From Xanthobacteraceae bacterium (GTDB lineage: Bacteria > Pseudomonadota > Alphaproteobacteria > Rhizobiales > Xanthobacteraceae), in the NCBI GenBank assembly GCA_030043175.1, contig JASHYD010000429.1, forward strand, positions 1 through 8,368: DNA of 8,368 bases, written 5' to 3'. The notes beneath the pieces are model-generated. The model was not told the DNA's origin, ran no database searches, and was given only the letters and a program-made list of their open reading frames with translations. The position numbers were made by a program, and so were the translations under genes. Positions within the stretch are counted from its first letter, which is position 1. Each line of letters begins with the position of its first letter. Of the stretch, positions 1-6,833 are shown in pieces.

Positions 1-96
1 TTATGGTCCAAAATCAAAAAAAACCGGACAGGTATTGGTGCGCACCCCGGAGCGCAAAAAGGCCACTGATTCCAGTCGCGAAAATCGGCTATGTCA
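1..96. mobile_element. Probable end of an insertion sequence (IS21-like), partial
   Basis: PAS homology on the minus strand stops near position 105. The sequence to its left is different in character, with an A/T-rich stretch around 8-25 and the motif ggccactgattccagtcgcg at 61-80 followed by aaaatcggct and atgtca. From memory, GGCCACTGATTCCAG / TCGCGAAAATCGGC blocks resemble the repeated terminal sequences of rhizobial IS21-family elements, whose ends finish in CA. On that reading the element end is at about position 96, and the element body with istA/istB lies outside the window to the left. No transposase and no target duplication can be seen here. The family is inferred from memory; the abrupt break is seen directly. 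Confidence 0.4.
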
Positions 97-812
97 GGAG
101 TTCTGAATTTATAGCTGTCGATCGTCCCCTGCCGTATCTGCTCGATATGGGCAAGCTGGTGCGCGAAATCGTCCGGGTGACTGATTTCCCGCAACGACGT
201 GTTAACGAGTTGGTCAATTGGCCAGCCGATAATGCGGCAGAACGTCCCGTTGGCCCGTAGCCAGCGAAGTTCAGGGCTGAGGTGGGCGATGCCGACCGGC
301 GCATTTTCGAACGTGGCCCGGAACCGTACCTCGCTTTCGGCGAGAGCGCGCTTTGCCGCAATCTGCTCGGTAATCAACTCGCTAAACAGCAGCGCGCCCC
401 CAATCCGGTCGTCAGCAGTGCGCCACGGCTTCATCGACCATCGCACGCATTCGGTGTTGCCATCCTGATGCGCTACGACGTCCGCCCCTTCGGCCAGTTC
501 CTCGCCGGCCAGCACGCGGCCATGGATCTTGTGCCAGCGCAGCGGCATATCCGGGAATAGCTCGTAATGCGAACAGCCGACGACCTGGGCCGGGGAGAAG
601 ACCCGGGTAGGGAACAGAAATGCCGCGTCGGAAAGGTAACGACGCGAGACCGCCAGATAACGCATCTCGGCGTCGAATATTGCAATGGAAGCCGGCACCT
701 GCTCGATAAACGGTACAAGCTGCGCCTCCGGCTTAGCCGGCGACATGCAGGCTTGGATGATGCGTCCGATATTGCGGACGAATTCTCCGGTGCTGTAAAT
801 GATCTGCAGCAC
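1..812 (-). pseudogene. PAS-domain sensor protein, interrupted at its 3' side
   Basis: The minus strand reads open from a GTG at 812-810 to the window edge with no stop. A ribosome binding site (GAGGGTGG, 826-819) lies 6 nt upstream of that GTG, and an in-frame TGA lies a few codons before it. ATG at 746-744 is the alternative start. The first PAS domain covers about residues 35-145: FIEQVPASIAIFDAEMRYLAVSRRYL, then VVGCSHYELFPDMPLRWHKIH and WSMKPWRT. It is of the PAS_4 type. A linker follows (ITEQIAAKRALAESEVRFR), then a second PAS domain from about residue 163 (FRATFENAPVGIAHL, RIIGWP, HPDDF). This stops at DSYKF near residue 236, position 105, where a PAS domain normally continues into its last strands. 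The residues after that are unrelated (RTPDIADFRDWNQWPFCAPG), consistent with an inserted element. The output domain (histidine kinase, GGDEF/EAL or other) is missing from the window. Such proteins sense small ligands, redox state or light in the cytoplasm. PAS identity is firm; the interruption is inferred. Confidence 0.75.
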
Positions 813-1168
813 GGGACGCCACCCTCTTGTCTTAAATCATTCAACGGCTGCGCAGTGCTCCTAGTTCCCGCACTGCGTGTCGTTGGGGATGGCCGTGTGG
901 TCGCCAGGGATCAGGCGCTTGACGCCCCTTGCCGTTGCGGCAGCGTCGTTCTTGGCGATGTAGAATACAGCATCCGCCGCCGCCAATGTTGGTGGCGTTC
1001 CAGTGCCTGATGCCTGTCGATAGCGGTTGGGCTCTGCAAGCGGGAGAGCGAGGCCTGCCCGGATGTTTGGGTGTCGCAATTTCGCGGACCCTGATGGGTG
1101 CAAATGACCCTCACGCATTATCCAAAATTCAGTCTACACTCCCACTAACGCAGCAACGGAACCGACCC
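813..1168. other. Intergenic stretch between the PAS gene and the GFA gene
   Basis: About 350 bp lie between the divergent PAS start (812) and the GFA start (1169). I see no RNA gene, no convincing hairpin terminator and no clear sigma-70 promoter. The segment just before the GFA gene (1105-1168) is richer in A/T than its surroundings and contains TACACT at 1135-1140, a possible -10 element without a matching -35 box. The only coding candidate is the minus-strand frame at 861-1118, listed separately. Promoters for both flanking genes presumably lie here. Confidence 0.5.
861..1118 (-). CDS. Doubtful small ORF or gene remnant, 85 codons
   Basis: I do not recognise this product. The second half, about residues 43-85 (AAADAVFYIAKNDAAATARG, then VKRLIPGDHTAIPND), is encoded with codons such as TTC, TAC, ATC, GCC, AAG, AAC and GAC, which resemble real genes of this genome. 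The first half (MREGHLHPSGSAKLRH) looks non-coding. It lies on the same strand as the PAS gene, ending 48 nt before that gene's start. It has no clear ribosome binding site at its ATG. It could be the 3' remnant of a degraded gene, a short real gene with a later start, or chance in GC-rich DNA. Confidence 0.25.
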   Translation of the reverse strand: MREGHLHPSGSAKLRHPNIRAGLALPLAEPNRYRQASGTGTPPTLAAADAVFYIAKNDAAATARGVKRLIPGDHTAIPNDTQCGN

Positions 1169-1579
1169 ATGACCAGCCGACGCGCCGCCTGCTGTTGCGG
1201 GCAGCTTCACCTCACGATCGAGGGCGAACCATCCCGCATCTCCATGTGCCATTGCCTGGAGTGCCAGCGCCGTACCGGCGCCGTCATCAGCAACCAAGCG
1301 CGCTTCCGTCGCGAACAGATCACCTTTGATGGTAAAGCGACGACGTGGAAGCGGACGGCCGAAAGCGGCAACACGCTGACTTTCTATTTCTGTCCAACCT
1401 GCGGCTCCACTGTCTACTGGGAGAACGAAGGCTTTCCGGGAATTGTCGCGGTTGCCATCGGCAACTTCGCCGACCCGAATTTCCCGGCGCCGACCATCGC
1501 GGTGTGGGAGGAGTCACGTCACCCCTGGATCTCGTTGCCGCCCGACACTCCGCCCAAGCGAACGGCACAGCAGGGGTGA
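1169..1579 (+). CDS. GFA/CENP-V family zinc-binding protein
   Basis: This 136-residue protein has the hallmark cysteines of the GFA fold: C8 and C10 (CCCG), C27-H-C29-x-x-C32 (CHCLECQRR), and C75-P-T-C78-G followed by STVYWE. In the family these bind structural and putative catalytic zinc ions. Length matches the usual 120-160 residues. GFA was named for a glutathione-dependent formaldehyde-activating enzyme, but most family members have no proven reaction, so a specific function is not claimed. The ATG at 1169 was chosen because homology begins at once (MTSRRAACCCG); the same frame extends upstream to 929 but that part looks non-coding. The ribosome binding site is weak (ACGGA about 10 nt upstream). 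The protein has no signal peptide and is probably cytoplasmic. The gene lies 157 bp before the transporter operon in the same direction, so co-transcription is possible but unproven. Confidence 0.85.
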   Translation: MTSRRAACCCGQLHLTIEGEPSRISMCHCLECQRRTGAVISNQARFRREQITFDGKATTWKRTAESGNTLTFYFCPTCGSTVYWENEGFPGIVAVAIGNFADPNFPAPTIAVWEESRHPWISLPPDTPPKRTAQQG

Positions 1580-1584
1580 TCACC
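1575..1584. repeat. Perfect 10-bp palindrome GGTGATCACC over the GFA stop codon
   Basis: The sequence ggtgatcacc is its own reverse complement and spans the TGA at 1577-1579. It is followed by a short cacctcacctc repeat. It lies about 150 bp before the start of the substrate-binding gene, so it might be a regulator half-site pair for the operon. A 10-bp palindrome can also occur by chance, and no regulator gene is present in the window. Confidence 0.2.
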
Positions 1585-1723
1585 TCACCTCATGGGAGGG
1601 TTGCTGGGTCAGATACGCCGGTGACAAGGCGCGGCCGAGGACGGCCGATCTGCTGCCCCAGACGGTGACCGCCGCGAGCAACAACAATGACGCGTCGATT
1701 TCACATAAAAGCGCGCCGGACAC

Positions 1724-1728
1724 GGAGG
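1724..1728 (+). promoter_or_regulatory. Ribosome binding site of the substrate-binding protein gene
   Basis: GGAGG lies 8 nt before ATG 1737. It fixes that start over the much longer open frame, which begins at 1443 inside the GFA gene. The start also places a signal peptide at the N-terminus. Confidence 0.75.
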
Positions 1729-1736
1729 CGAGCGCC

Positions 1737-2786
1737 ATGAGGATCGCAAAGAGGACTGCAACAAAGATCGCAATTCTTGCGGTGTCGGCGATCTCCACCC
1801 TCTACCCTTTTGCGCAGGCGCCGGCAGCTGATACCGCTCTCATCGACGCTGCCAAGAAGGAAGGGCAGGTGGTCTGGTACACCACGCTGATTGTGAACCA
1901 GGCGGTACGGCCGTTGGTGCAGGCGTTCACGCAAAAGTATCCGGGGGTTGAAGTGCGCTACTCACGGGCAGACAGCGGACCGACTGCCCTCAAGATTCTC
2001 AATGAAGCGCGCGCGGGACGCCTGCAGGCGGATGTGTTCGACGGAAACGGCACGGTGCCGCCGCTGGTCCAGGCGGGCTTGGTGGCCGACTATCTACCAC
2101 CGACTGCCGACCGCTATCCGGGTGAACTCAAGGATCCAAACCGCCATTGGATTTCTACAAATCTGTATTTCCTTGTCCCCGGAATAAACACGTCTTTGGT
2201 GCCCAAGGCAGAAGCGCCGCGAATGTTGGCGGACCTCCTGGCGCCCAAGTGGCGCGGCCGGATCGCATGGAGCAACAACCCGACGGCGGGCGCCGGCACC
2301 TTTATCGGCACCGTGCTGCGGCGGCTCGGGGAGAGGGAAGGCATGGACTTTCTGCGGGCGCTGGCCAAACAAAAGATCGTCAACGTCGACGCAACCTCTC
2401 GAGCGGTGCTGGATCAGGTCATCACCGGCGAATACGCGATGGCTCTGGACATCTTCAATCATCATGCCGTGCTCAGCGCTGCCAAGGGTGCCCCGGTGGA
2501 TTGGCTGAAGCTTCAACCCATCGCCGCCCCGATTCAGGTGGCCAGTCTGCTCAAGAATGCGCCGCATCCGAGCGCCGCCAGACTGCTCCTCGAATTCCTC
2601 ACCTCGGAAGAAGGCCAGCGCGTCTTCGCCGCCGTCGATTATATTCCGGCAATGCCGGGGATTCCAGCGAAGGTCGCCGCGCTCAAGCCTGATACGGGCG
2701 GGTTCGCGGCTGATGTTCTTCCGCCCGAGGTGCTGGCGCAAAACACCGACCGGTGGATGACGATTTCTCAGCAATTGTTCCAATAG
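1737..2786 (+). CDS. ABC transporter periplasmic substrate-binding protein, iron(III)/thiamine-like class
   Basis: The 349-residue product begins with a Sec signal peptide: basic MRIAKRTATKIA, a hydrophobic core (ILAVSAISTLYPFA) and a probable cleavage after AQA or APA near residues 27-31. The mature part opens with LIDAAKKEGQVVWYTT and continues with VQAFTQKYPGVEVRYSRAD, KILNEARAGRLQADVFDG and, near the C-terminus, LTSEEGQRVF and DYIPAMPG. This is the type-2 periplasmic binding fold of AfuA/FbpA-like proteins. It captures a ligand in the periplasm and passes it to the permease encoded 30 bp downstream. At the place where ferric-binding members usually have a tyrosine pair, this protein reads IFNHHA (H242, H243), so iron is doubtful. 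The companion CoA ligase suggests an organic acid as ligand, which is an inference. A promoter for the operon is expected between 1580 and 1736, but I could not identify one. Confidence 0.9.
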   Translation: MRIAKRTATKIAILAVSAISTLYPFAQAPAADTALIDAAKKEGQVVWYTTLIVNQAVRPLVQAFTQKYPGVEVRYSRADSGPTALKILNEARAGRLQADVFDGNGTVPPLVQAGLVADYLPPTADRYPGELKDPNRHWISTNLYFLVPGINTSLVPKAEAPRMLADLLAPKWRGRIAWSNNPTAGAGTFIGTVLRRLGEREGMDFLRALAKQKIVNVDATSRAVLDQVITGEYAMALDIFNHHAVLSAAKGAPVDWLKLQPIAAPIQVASLLKNAPHPSAARLLLEFLTSEEGQRVFAAVDYIPAMPGIPAKVAALKPDTGGFAADVLPPEVLAQNTDRWMTISQQLFQ

Positions 2787-2816
2787 GCCCACACGCGCAT
2801 CAGCGAACGGACGCGG

Positions 2817-4589
2817 GTGTTGTCGAGCTTTACCAAACAACTGAGCGGCGAAACGAGTTCGCCATTCCGCCTCGCGGCTCGAATTGAGATCCGGTGGGAC
2901 GCTGACCCGACCCGCGCCTATGTCGTGGTGCTCGCGCTTGTCCTTGGCGCCATGACCGTCCCGCCGCTGCTCTCCCTCCTGCAGGCAAGCTTTCGCCTGA
3001 CCACAGATACCGGCGAGCTCGGTGCCTTTACGCTCGACCATTACCGAAGGATCCTGACCGACCGGCAGTTCTTTTACAGCCTGTGGAATTCCATTGTCTT
3101 CTGCGTCGGCACCGCGGTGCTGGCGATCGGTATGGGCGGCGTGACTGCGTGGCTGGTGGTGCGGACCACCACGCCGCTGCGCTCGCTTGCCTATCTTTCG
3201 GCGATCGTCTCTCTCGGCACGCCTTACATCTTGTACGCGAGTGCATGGCTTTTCGTGCTCGGCCGCTCGGGCCCCCTCAACGCCATACTGATGGCGGTGA
3301 CTGGCAGTACCCGGCCGGTATTCAACGTGTATTCGCTGACCGGAATGGTTCTGATTGAGGGTTTGCTGTGGTCACCGCTGGCGTTCCTGCTGCTGTCTTC
3401 CGTGTTCCGCGCGGCCAACGCGGATTTCGAGGAAGCCGCGCGCATGAGCGGCGCCGGAATTCTGCGTACCCTCGCGCAGGTTTCGCTGCGAATGATGTTG
3501 CCTGCATTGCTCGCCGTTGCAGTGCTGATCATCGTGCGGACACTCGAGGCCTTTGAAGTGCCGACCCTTGTTGGCCTTCCGGGCGGCGTGAAGCTCATCA
3601 CCACCGAAATCTATCTCGACATGAAAAAGAGCGTGCCGCCCGACCTTGGCTATGCGAGCGCGTTCTCGGTCGTGCTTCTGCTGCTTGCGGCCATCCTGCT
3701 GTATTTCTACTCGCGGCTGTCGCGCAACGCCTCTCGCTTTCACACCGTGACCGGCCGCGGCTATCGCCCTCGGCCGTTCGAGCTCGGTCGCAAGCGCTAT
3801 TTCGGTGACGTCTTTATCCTTCTCAACTTTCTTCTCACGCTGGTCATTCCTACGTGTGGCCTGCTCTGGCTGTCGCTGATGCCATTCAGTCAGGCGATCA
3901 GCGTCAACGGACTGAAGATGCTGACGCTCGACAACTATGACGTGGTTCTCCACTCCGGCTTCTACCTCGATCTGGTGTGGAAGACCTGGGTGATGAGCGC
4001 GGGCTGCGCAACCCTCGTCATGGTGCTGACGACAATCAGTGGTTGGCTCGCGGTGCGCCGCCGCCCGGGCGCGGCCGTCCTCGACCACCTCGCGACCGTG
4101 CCTCTCGTTTTCCCCGGCATCGTGCTCGGTGTCGCCATGATCGAACTTCTGCTGGCAGCGCCGTTCCCGATTTACGGAACGATCTGGGCCTTCATCATCG
4201 CGTTTGCGATACGCTATCTGCCCTACGGCATGCGCTACGCGAGTGCCGGAGTATTACAGATCCATCCGGAGCTGGAGGAGGCTGCCGGCGTCGCCGGTGC
4301 GTCGTCGTGGCGGTCACTGCGCCGGATCGTCATTCCGCTCATCCGATCCACGATGCTGTCGGGCTGGCTGTTCATCTTCCTGATCGCCGCGCGCGACGTT
4401 TCTCTTTCCGTGATGCTTGCGTCGCCGTCAGCAGAGCCTGTCGCGGTCGCCATGTTCGATCTGTGGGGCAATGGTCAAGGAACCGAGCTTGCCGCCTTCG
4501 GGCTTGTATGGACCGCGATGATGACCGTCGTGGCGACGGGGCTCTATCTTTTGGGCCTGCGGGTGGGCGACCATGGATTGCGCGCATGA
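2817..4589 (+). CDS. ABC transporter permease, fused two-domain (FbpB/ThiP-like)
   Basis: The 590-residue inner-membrane protein carries two BPD_transp_1 permease domains in one chain, so one copy forms the whole channel. Roughly twelve membrane segments can be read, including residues 34-56, 88-115, 127-149, 172-197, 226-248, 280-300, 332-356, 390-413, 426-448 and 503-525. Each half has an EAA loop that docks on the ATPase: EEAARMSGAG at about 205-214, and EEAAGVAGAS at about 487-496 followed by IVIPLI. Length is typical for fused permeases of iron, thiamine or 2-aminoethylphosphonate uptake systems. The start is GTG 2817 with a weak ACGGA upstream; no ATG occurs before the first membrane segment. 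The gene begins 30 bp after the binding-protein gene. Substrate cannot be inferred from the permease alone. Confidence 0.9.
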   Translation: MLSSFTKQLSGETSSPFRLAARIEIRWDADPTRAYVVVLALVLGAMTVPPLLSLLQASFRLTTDTGELGAFTLDHYRRILTDRQFFYSLWNSIVFCVGTAVLAIGMGGVTAWLVVRTTTPLRSLAYLSAIVSLGTPYILYASAWLFVLGRSGPLNAILMAVTGSTRPVFNVYSLTGMVLIEGLLWSPLAFLLLSSVFRAANADFEEAARMSGAGILRTLAQVSLRMMLPALLAVAVLIIVRTLEAFEVPTLVGLPGGVKLITTEIYLDMKKSVPPDLGYASAFSVVLLLLAAILLYFYSRLSRNASRFHTVTGRGYRPRPFELGRKRYFGDVFILLNFLLTLVIPTCGLLWLSLMPFSQAISVNGLKMLTLDNYDVVLHSGFYLDLVWKTWVMSAGCATLVMVLTTISGWLAVRRRPGAAVLDHLATVPLVFPGIVLGVAMIELLLAAPFPIYGTIWAFIIAFAIRYLPYGMRYASAGVLQIHPELEEAAGVAGASSWRSLRRIVIPLIRSTMLSGWLFIFLIAARDVSLSVMLASPSAEPVAVAMFDLWGNGQGTELAAFGLVWTAMMTVVATGLYLLGLRVGDHGLRA

Positions 4590-4613
4590 GCGCCATTTTC
4601 ATAGGATGCACTC

Positions 4614-4620
4614 AGAGGAA
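4614..4620 (+). promoter_or_regulatory. Ribosome binding site of the acyl-CoA synthetase gene
   Basis: AGAGGAA lies 8 nt before ATG 4629 and supports that start. It sits in the 39-bp gap after the permease stop, so the synthetase can be translated independently within the operon transcript. Confidence 0.65.
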
Positions 4621-4628
4621 ATCGCCGA

Positions 4629-6833
4629 ATGGATGCGGAGGCAGCGAGGCAAAAGGTAGCGGCGCTCACGGCGCCGCGTAATGCGGTCCTCGTTGGTGCG
4701 AGCGACCGCCCGGGAAGCTGGGCCGCACGCGTCTGGCGCAATCTCACCCGCTACGCCTTTCCGGGGCCCATCTACCTGCTTAATCCGCGGCGCACCGAAT
4801 TGTGGGACCGGCCCTGTTACCCGGATTTCAAATCGCTGCCCGAGCCGCCCGATCATCTGGTTGTGCTGGTGCCGGCCGCGAATGTGCCGGACCTCTTGCG
4901 TAGCGGAGCCGCCGCCGGCGCGCGCAGCGCCACGGTGTTTTCATCCGGTTTCGGCGAGTCCGGCGACCCTCAAGGTCTTGATCACGGGCGCCGCCTTGCC
5001 GCCGTCATCGCCGACACGGGGCTTGGCGTTTCCGGCCCCAATTGCATGGGCAATGTGTGCGCCAAGAGCCGCCTCGTCACCCTAACGGAGGACCGGCCGC
5101 TGGTGTTGCACGCCGGGTCGGTCGCGCTCGCCGGCCAGAGCGGTGGCGTCATCATTCACGTCAACCGCGCCTTGGAAGAGCGCGGCATCGCGGTCGAGTA
5201 CCTCATCACCAGCGGCAACGAGGCCGGACTGACGGCGGCCGATTACATCGCATTTTTCGCCGGCGAGCCTGAGCTCAAAGTCATCATCGTCTACGTGGAG
5301 GCGCTCGCCGATGTCGAGCGCTTCAAATCCGCAAGCCGCATGGCACGCGCGGCCGGCAAGTCGGTGATCGCCATCAAGCTCGGGCAATCGGAGGCCGGGC
5401 GTGCCGCCGCAATGGCGCACACGGGATCGCTTGCCGGCTCGGGGCAGATCTTTGCGGCCCTGTGTGGCGACGTCGGCGTGATCCCGGTGGAGAGCCTCGA
5501 CGATGCCGTCGAGATTACTGAATTGCTCGTTCATACCGGCGCCCCGGCCGGGCGGCGGCTCGGCGCAATGACGCTATCGGGCGCTTTTCGCGGACTCCTT
5601 CTCGACGCCGCGGAGCGACATCGACTTAGCTTCCCGCCGCTCGCCCCGGTCACACTGGCAAAACTTCAGTCCGTATTGTCGGTGGGCTCGTTGATCGGCA
5701 ATCCGATCGACGGCGGCTTTTCGGTGCTTGGCAGTGCTGAAACCTTTATGGCCTGCCTCGAAGCGCTCCATGACGATCCGAACGTCGACACCGTGCTGCT
5801 GCAGGAGACACTGCCGCGCGAGCCGGGCTCGGCGCGCTCGGAAAAATACATTCAGCTCGCCGGCGACTACATCACGACGCGCGCCAAGAAGCCGGTCGCC
5901 TTCGTAACGCTCGCTTCCCACAGCCAGACCGAATACAGCCGCACGCTGCGCGCGCGCGCGCCGCAGGTGTCACTGCTGCAGGAGGCGAACAAGGCGCTGC
6001 GCGCCATCGCACACGTCGCGCGTCGGGCTGAGCAAGAGCGGTTCGCGCCCATTGCCGAGCCGACCTCACCGCCTCGCGATGCGCGCCATGCCATGGTTGC
6101 GGATGTGCGCGCGCTAGCCGCCGCAGGCCACGGCTCGATACCCCTCAATGAGGTGGGATCGAAGCGGATCTTGCGCAGCTACGGGCTTGCGGTGCCCGAG
6201 GAGGTGCTGGTTGCCTCGGAGGCGGAAGCGGTCGAGGCGGCACGGCGCATCGGGTATCCGGTGGTCCTCAAGGCAGCGGCGGCACAGCTGACGCACAAGT
6301 CAGACCTCGGAGCCGTCATGCTCAATCTCGCGAGCGCCGACGACGTTAGGTCAGCCTATGGGCGGATTGCCGGCAATCTCGCTGGACATGGCTTTACGGG
6401 GGTTCTCGACGGCATGCTGGTTTGTCGCCAGGTCCAGGGCGGTCTGGAACTCGTGCTCGGCCTCCAGCGTGACCCCGAGGTCGGCATGGTCGCCATGGTG
6501 GGAAGCGGCGGCGTCCTTCTCGAGCTCACCAGGGACGTTGCGTTCTGCGTACCGCCGATCGGTCGCGAAAAAGCCCTCGATACCATTGAACGCACCCACG
6601 CGGTGCGCCTGATGCGCGGCTATCGCGGCGGAGCGGCCCTCGATATTGAGGCGGCGCTTGCGGCGCTGATCTCCCTCGGGCAGCTCGCCGTCGAGCTTGG
6701 CGACGTCGTCGAAGCCGTCGATGTCAATCCCTTCGTGGTCCTGCCGGTAGGGGGCGTAGCGCTCGACGCGCTTGTCATTTTGCGCGGCGGCGCAGCGAAG
6801 CTTGGTTTTGATGATGCGAGCGCCACATGTTGA
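4629..6833 (+). CDS. NDP-forming acyl-CoA synthetase (acetate--CoA ligase family), fused alpha/beta
   Basis: The 734-residue cytoplasmic enzyme joins an acid to coenzyme A with ATP hydrolysed to ADP and phosphate, via a phosphohistidine. Domains in order are as follows. A CoA-binding Rossmann domain spans about residues 15-130 (VLVGASDRPGS, YLLNPRR, FSSGFGESG). Succinyl-CoA-ligase-like domains span about 135-460 (GPNCMG, LAGQSGGVIIHVNRAL, TSGNEAGL). The MAHTGSLAGS motif contains the expected phosphorylated H264. An ATP-grasp domain runs from about 505 to the end (ILRSYGLAVPEE, GYPVVLKAAA, LTHKSDLGAV with H556, and a C-terminal DVNPFVV). There is no acetyltransferase domain of the kind fused in Pat proteins. 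The gene sits between the permease and ATPase genes of one transporter, so it probably activates the imported compound. The acid is unknown; aromatic, branched or dicarboxylic acids are all possible. Confidence 0.9.
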   Translation: MDAEAARQKVAALTAPRNAVLVGASDRPGSWAARVWRNLTRYAFPGPIYLLNPRRTELWDRPCYPDFKSLPEPPDHLVVLVPAANVPDLLRSGAAAGARSATVFSSGFGESGDPQGLDHGRRLAAVIADTGLGVSGPNCMGNVCAKSRLVTLTEDRPLVLHAGSVALAGQSGGVIIHVNRALEERGIAVEYLITSGNEAGLTAADYIAFFAGEPELKVIIVYVEALADVERFKSASRMARAAGKSVIAIKLGQSEAGRAAAMAHTGSLAGSGQIFAALCGDVGVIPVESLDDAVEITELLVHTGAPAGRRLGAMTLSGAFRGLLLDAAERHRLSFPPLAPVTLAKLQSVLSVGSLIGNPIDGGFSVLGSAETFMACLEALHDDPNVDTVLLQETLPREPGSARSEKYIQLAGDYITTRAKKPVAFVTLASHSQTEYSRTLRARAPQVSLLQEANKALRAIAHVARRAEQERFAPIAEPTSPPRDARHAMVADVRALAAAGHGSIPLNEVGSKRILRSYGLAVPEEVLVASEAEAVEAARRIGYPVVLKAAAAQLTHKSDLGAVMLNLASADDVRSAYGRIAGNLAGHGFTGVLDGMLVCRQVQGGLELVLGLQRDPEVGMVAMVGSGGVLLELTRDVAFCVPPIGREKALDTIERTHAVRLMRGYRGGAALDIEAALAALISLGQLAVELGDVVEAVDVNPFVVLPVGGVALDALVILRGGAAKLGFDDASATC
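6827..6833 (+). promoter_or_regulatory. Overlapping stop/start ATGTTGA, likely translational coupling
   Basis: The ATG of the ATPase gene (6827-6829) lies inside the last codons of the acyl-CoA synthetase gene, whose TGA is at 6831-6833. This arrangement usually means the second gene is translated by ribosomes finishing the first. It ties the amount of ATPase to the amount of CoA ligase. Confidence 0.6.

Noticed and set aside
473..844. Minus-strand frame of 123 codons in the PAS region
   Set aside because: It overlaps the PAS gene in another frame and is rich in Arg and Ser with no domain, while the neighbouring minus frame gives clean PAS sequence.
567..1010. Plus-strand frame of 147 codons opposite the PAS gene
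   Set aside because: It is antisense to the PAS coding sequence, has no ribosome binding site and no recognisable motif.
1681..1710. Possible -10 element CATAAA before the binding-protein gene
   Set aside because: No -35 box lies at a suitable distance, so a promoter call is not supported.
1443..1736. N-terminal extension of the binding protein
   Set aside because: It would overlap the GFA gene and bury the signal peptide; GGAGG and the signal sequence place the start at 1737.
2094..3041. Long minus-strand frame of 315 codons across the binding-protein and permease genes
   Set aside because: It lies antisense to two well-supported genes, has a composition rich in Arg, Gly and His typical of a GC-rich shadow frame, and shows no recognisable domain.
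3372..4088. Minus-strand frame of 238 codons inside the permease gene
   Set aside because: It is antisense to a clear membrane protein; its strongly charged, low-complexity residues are what complementary membrane codons produce.
5948..5961. Alternating GC run of 14 bases
   Set aside because: It encodes ordinary Arg-Ala codons inside the acyl-CoA synthetase gene, common in GC-rich genomes.
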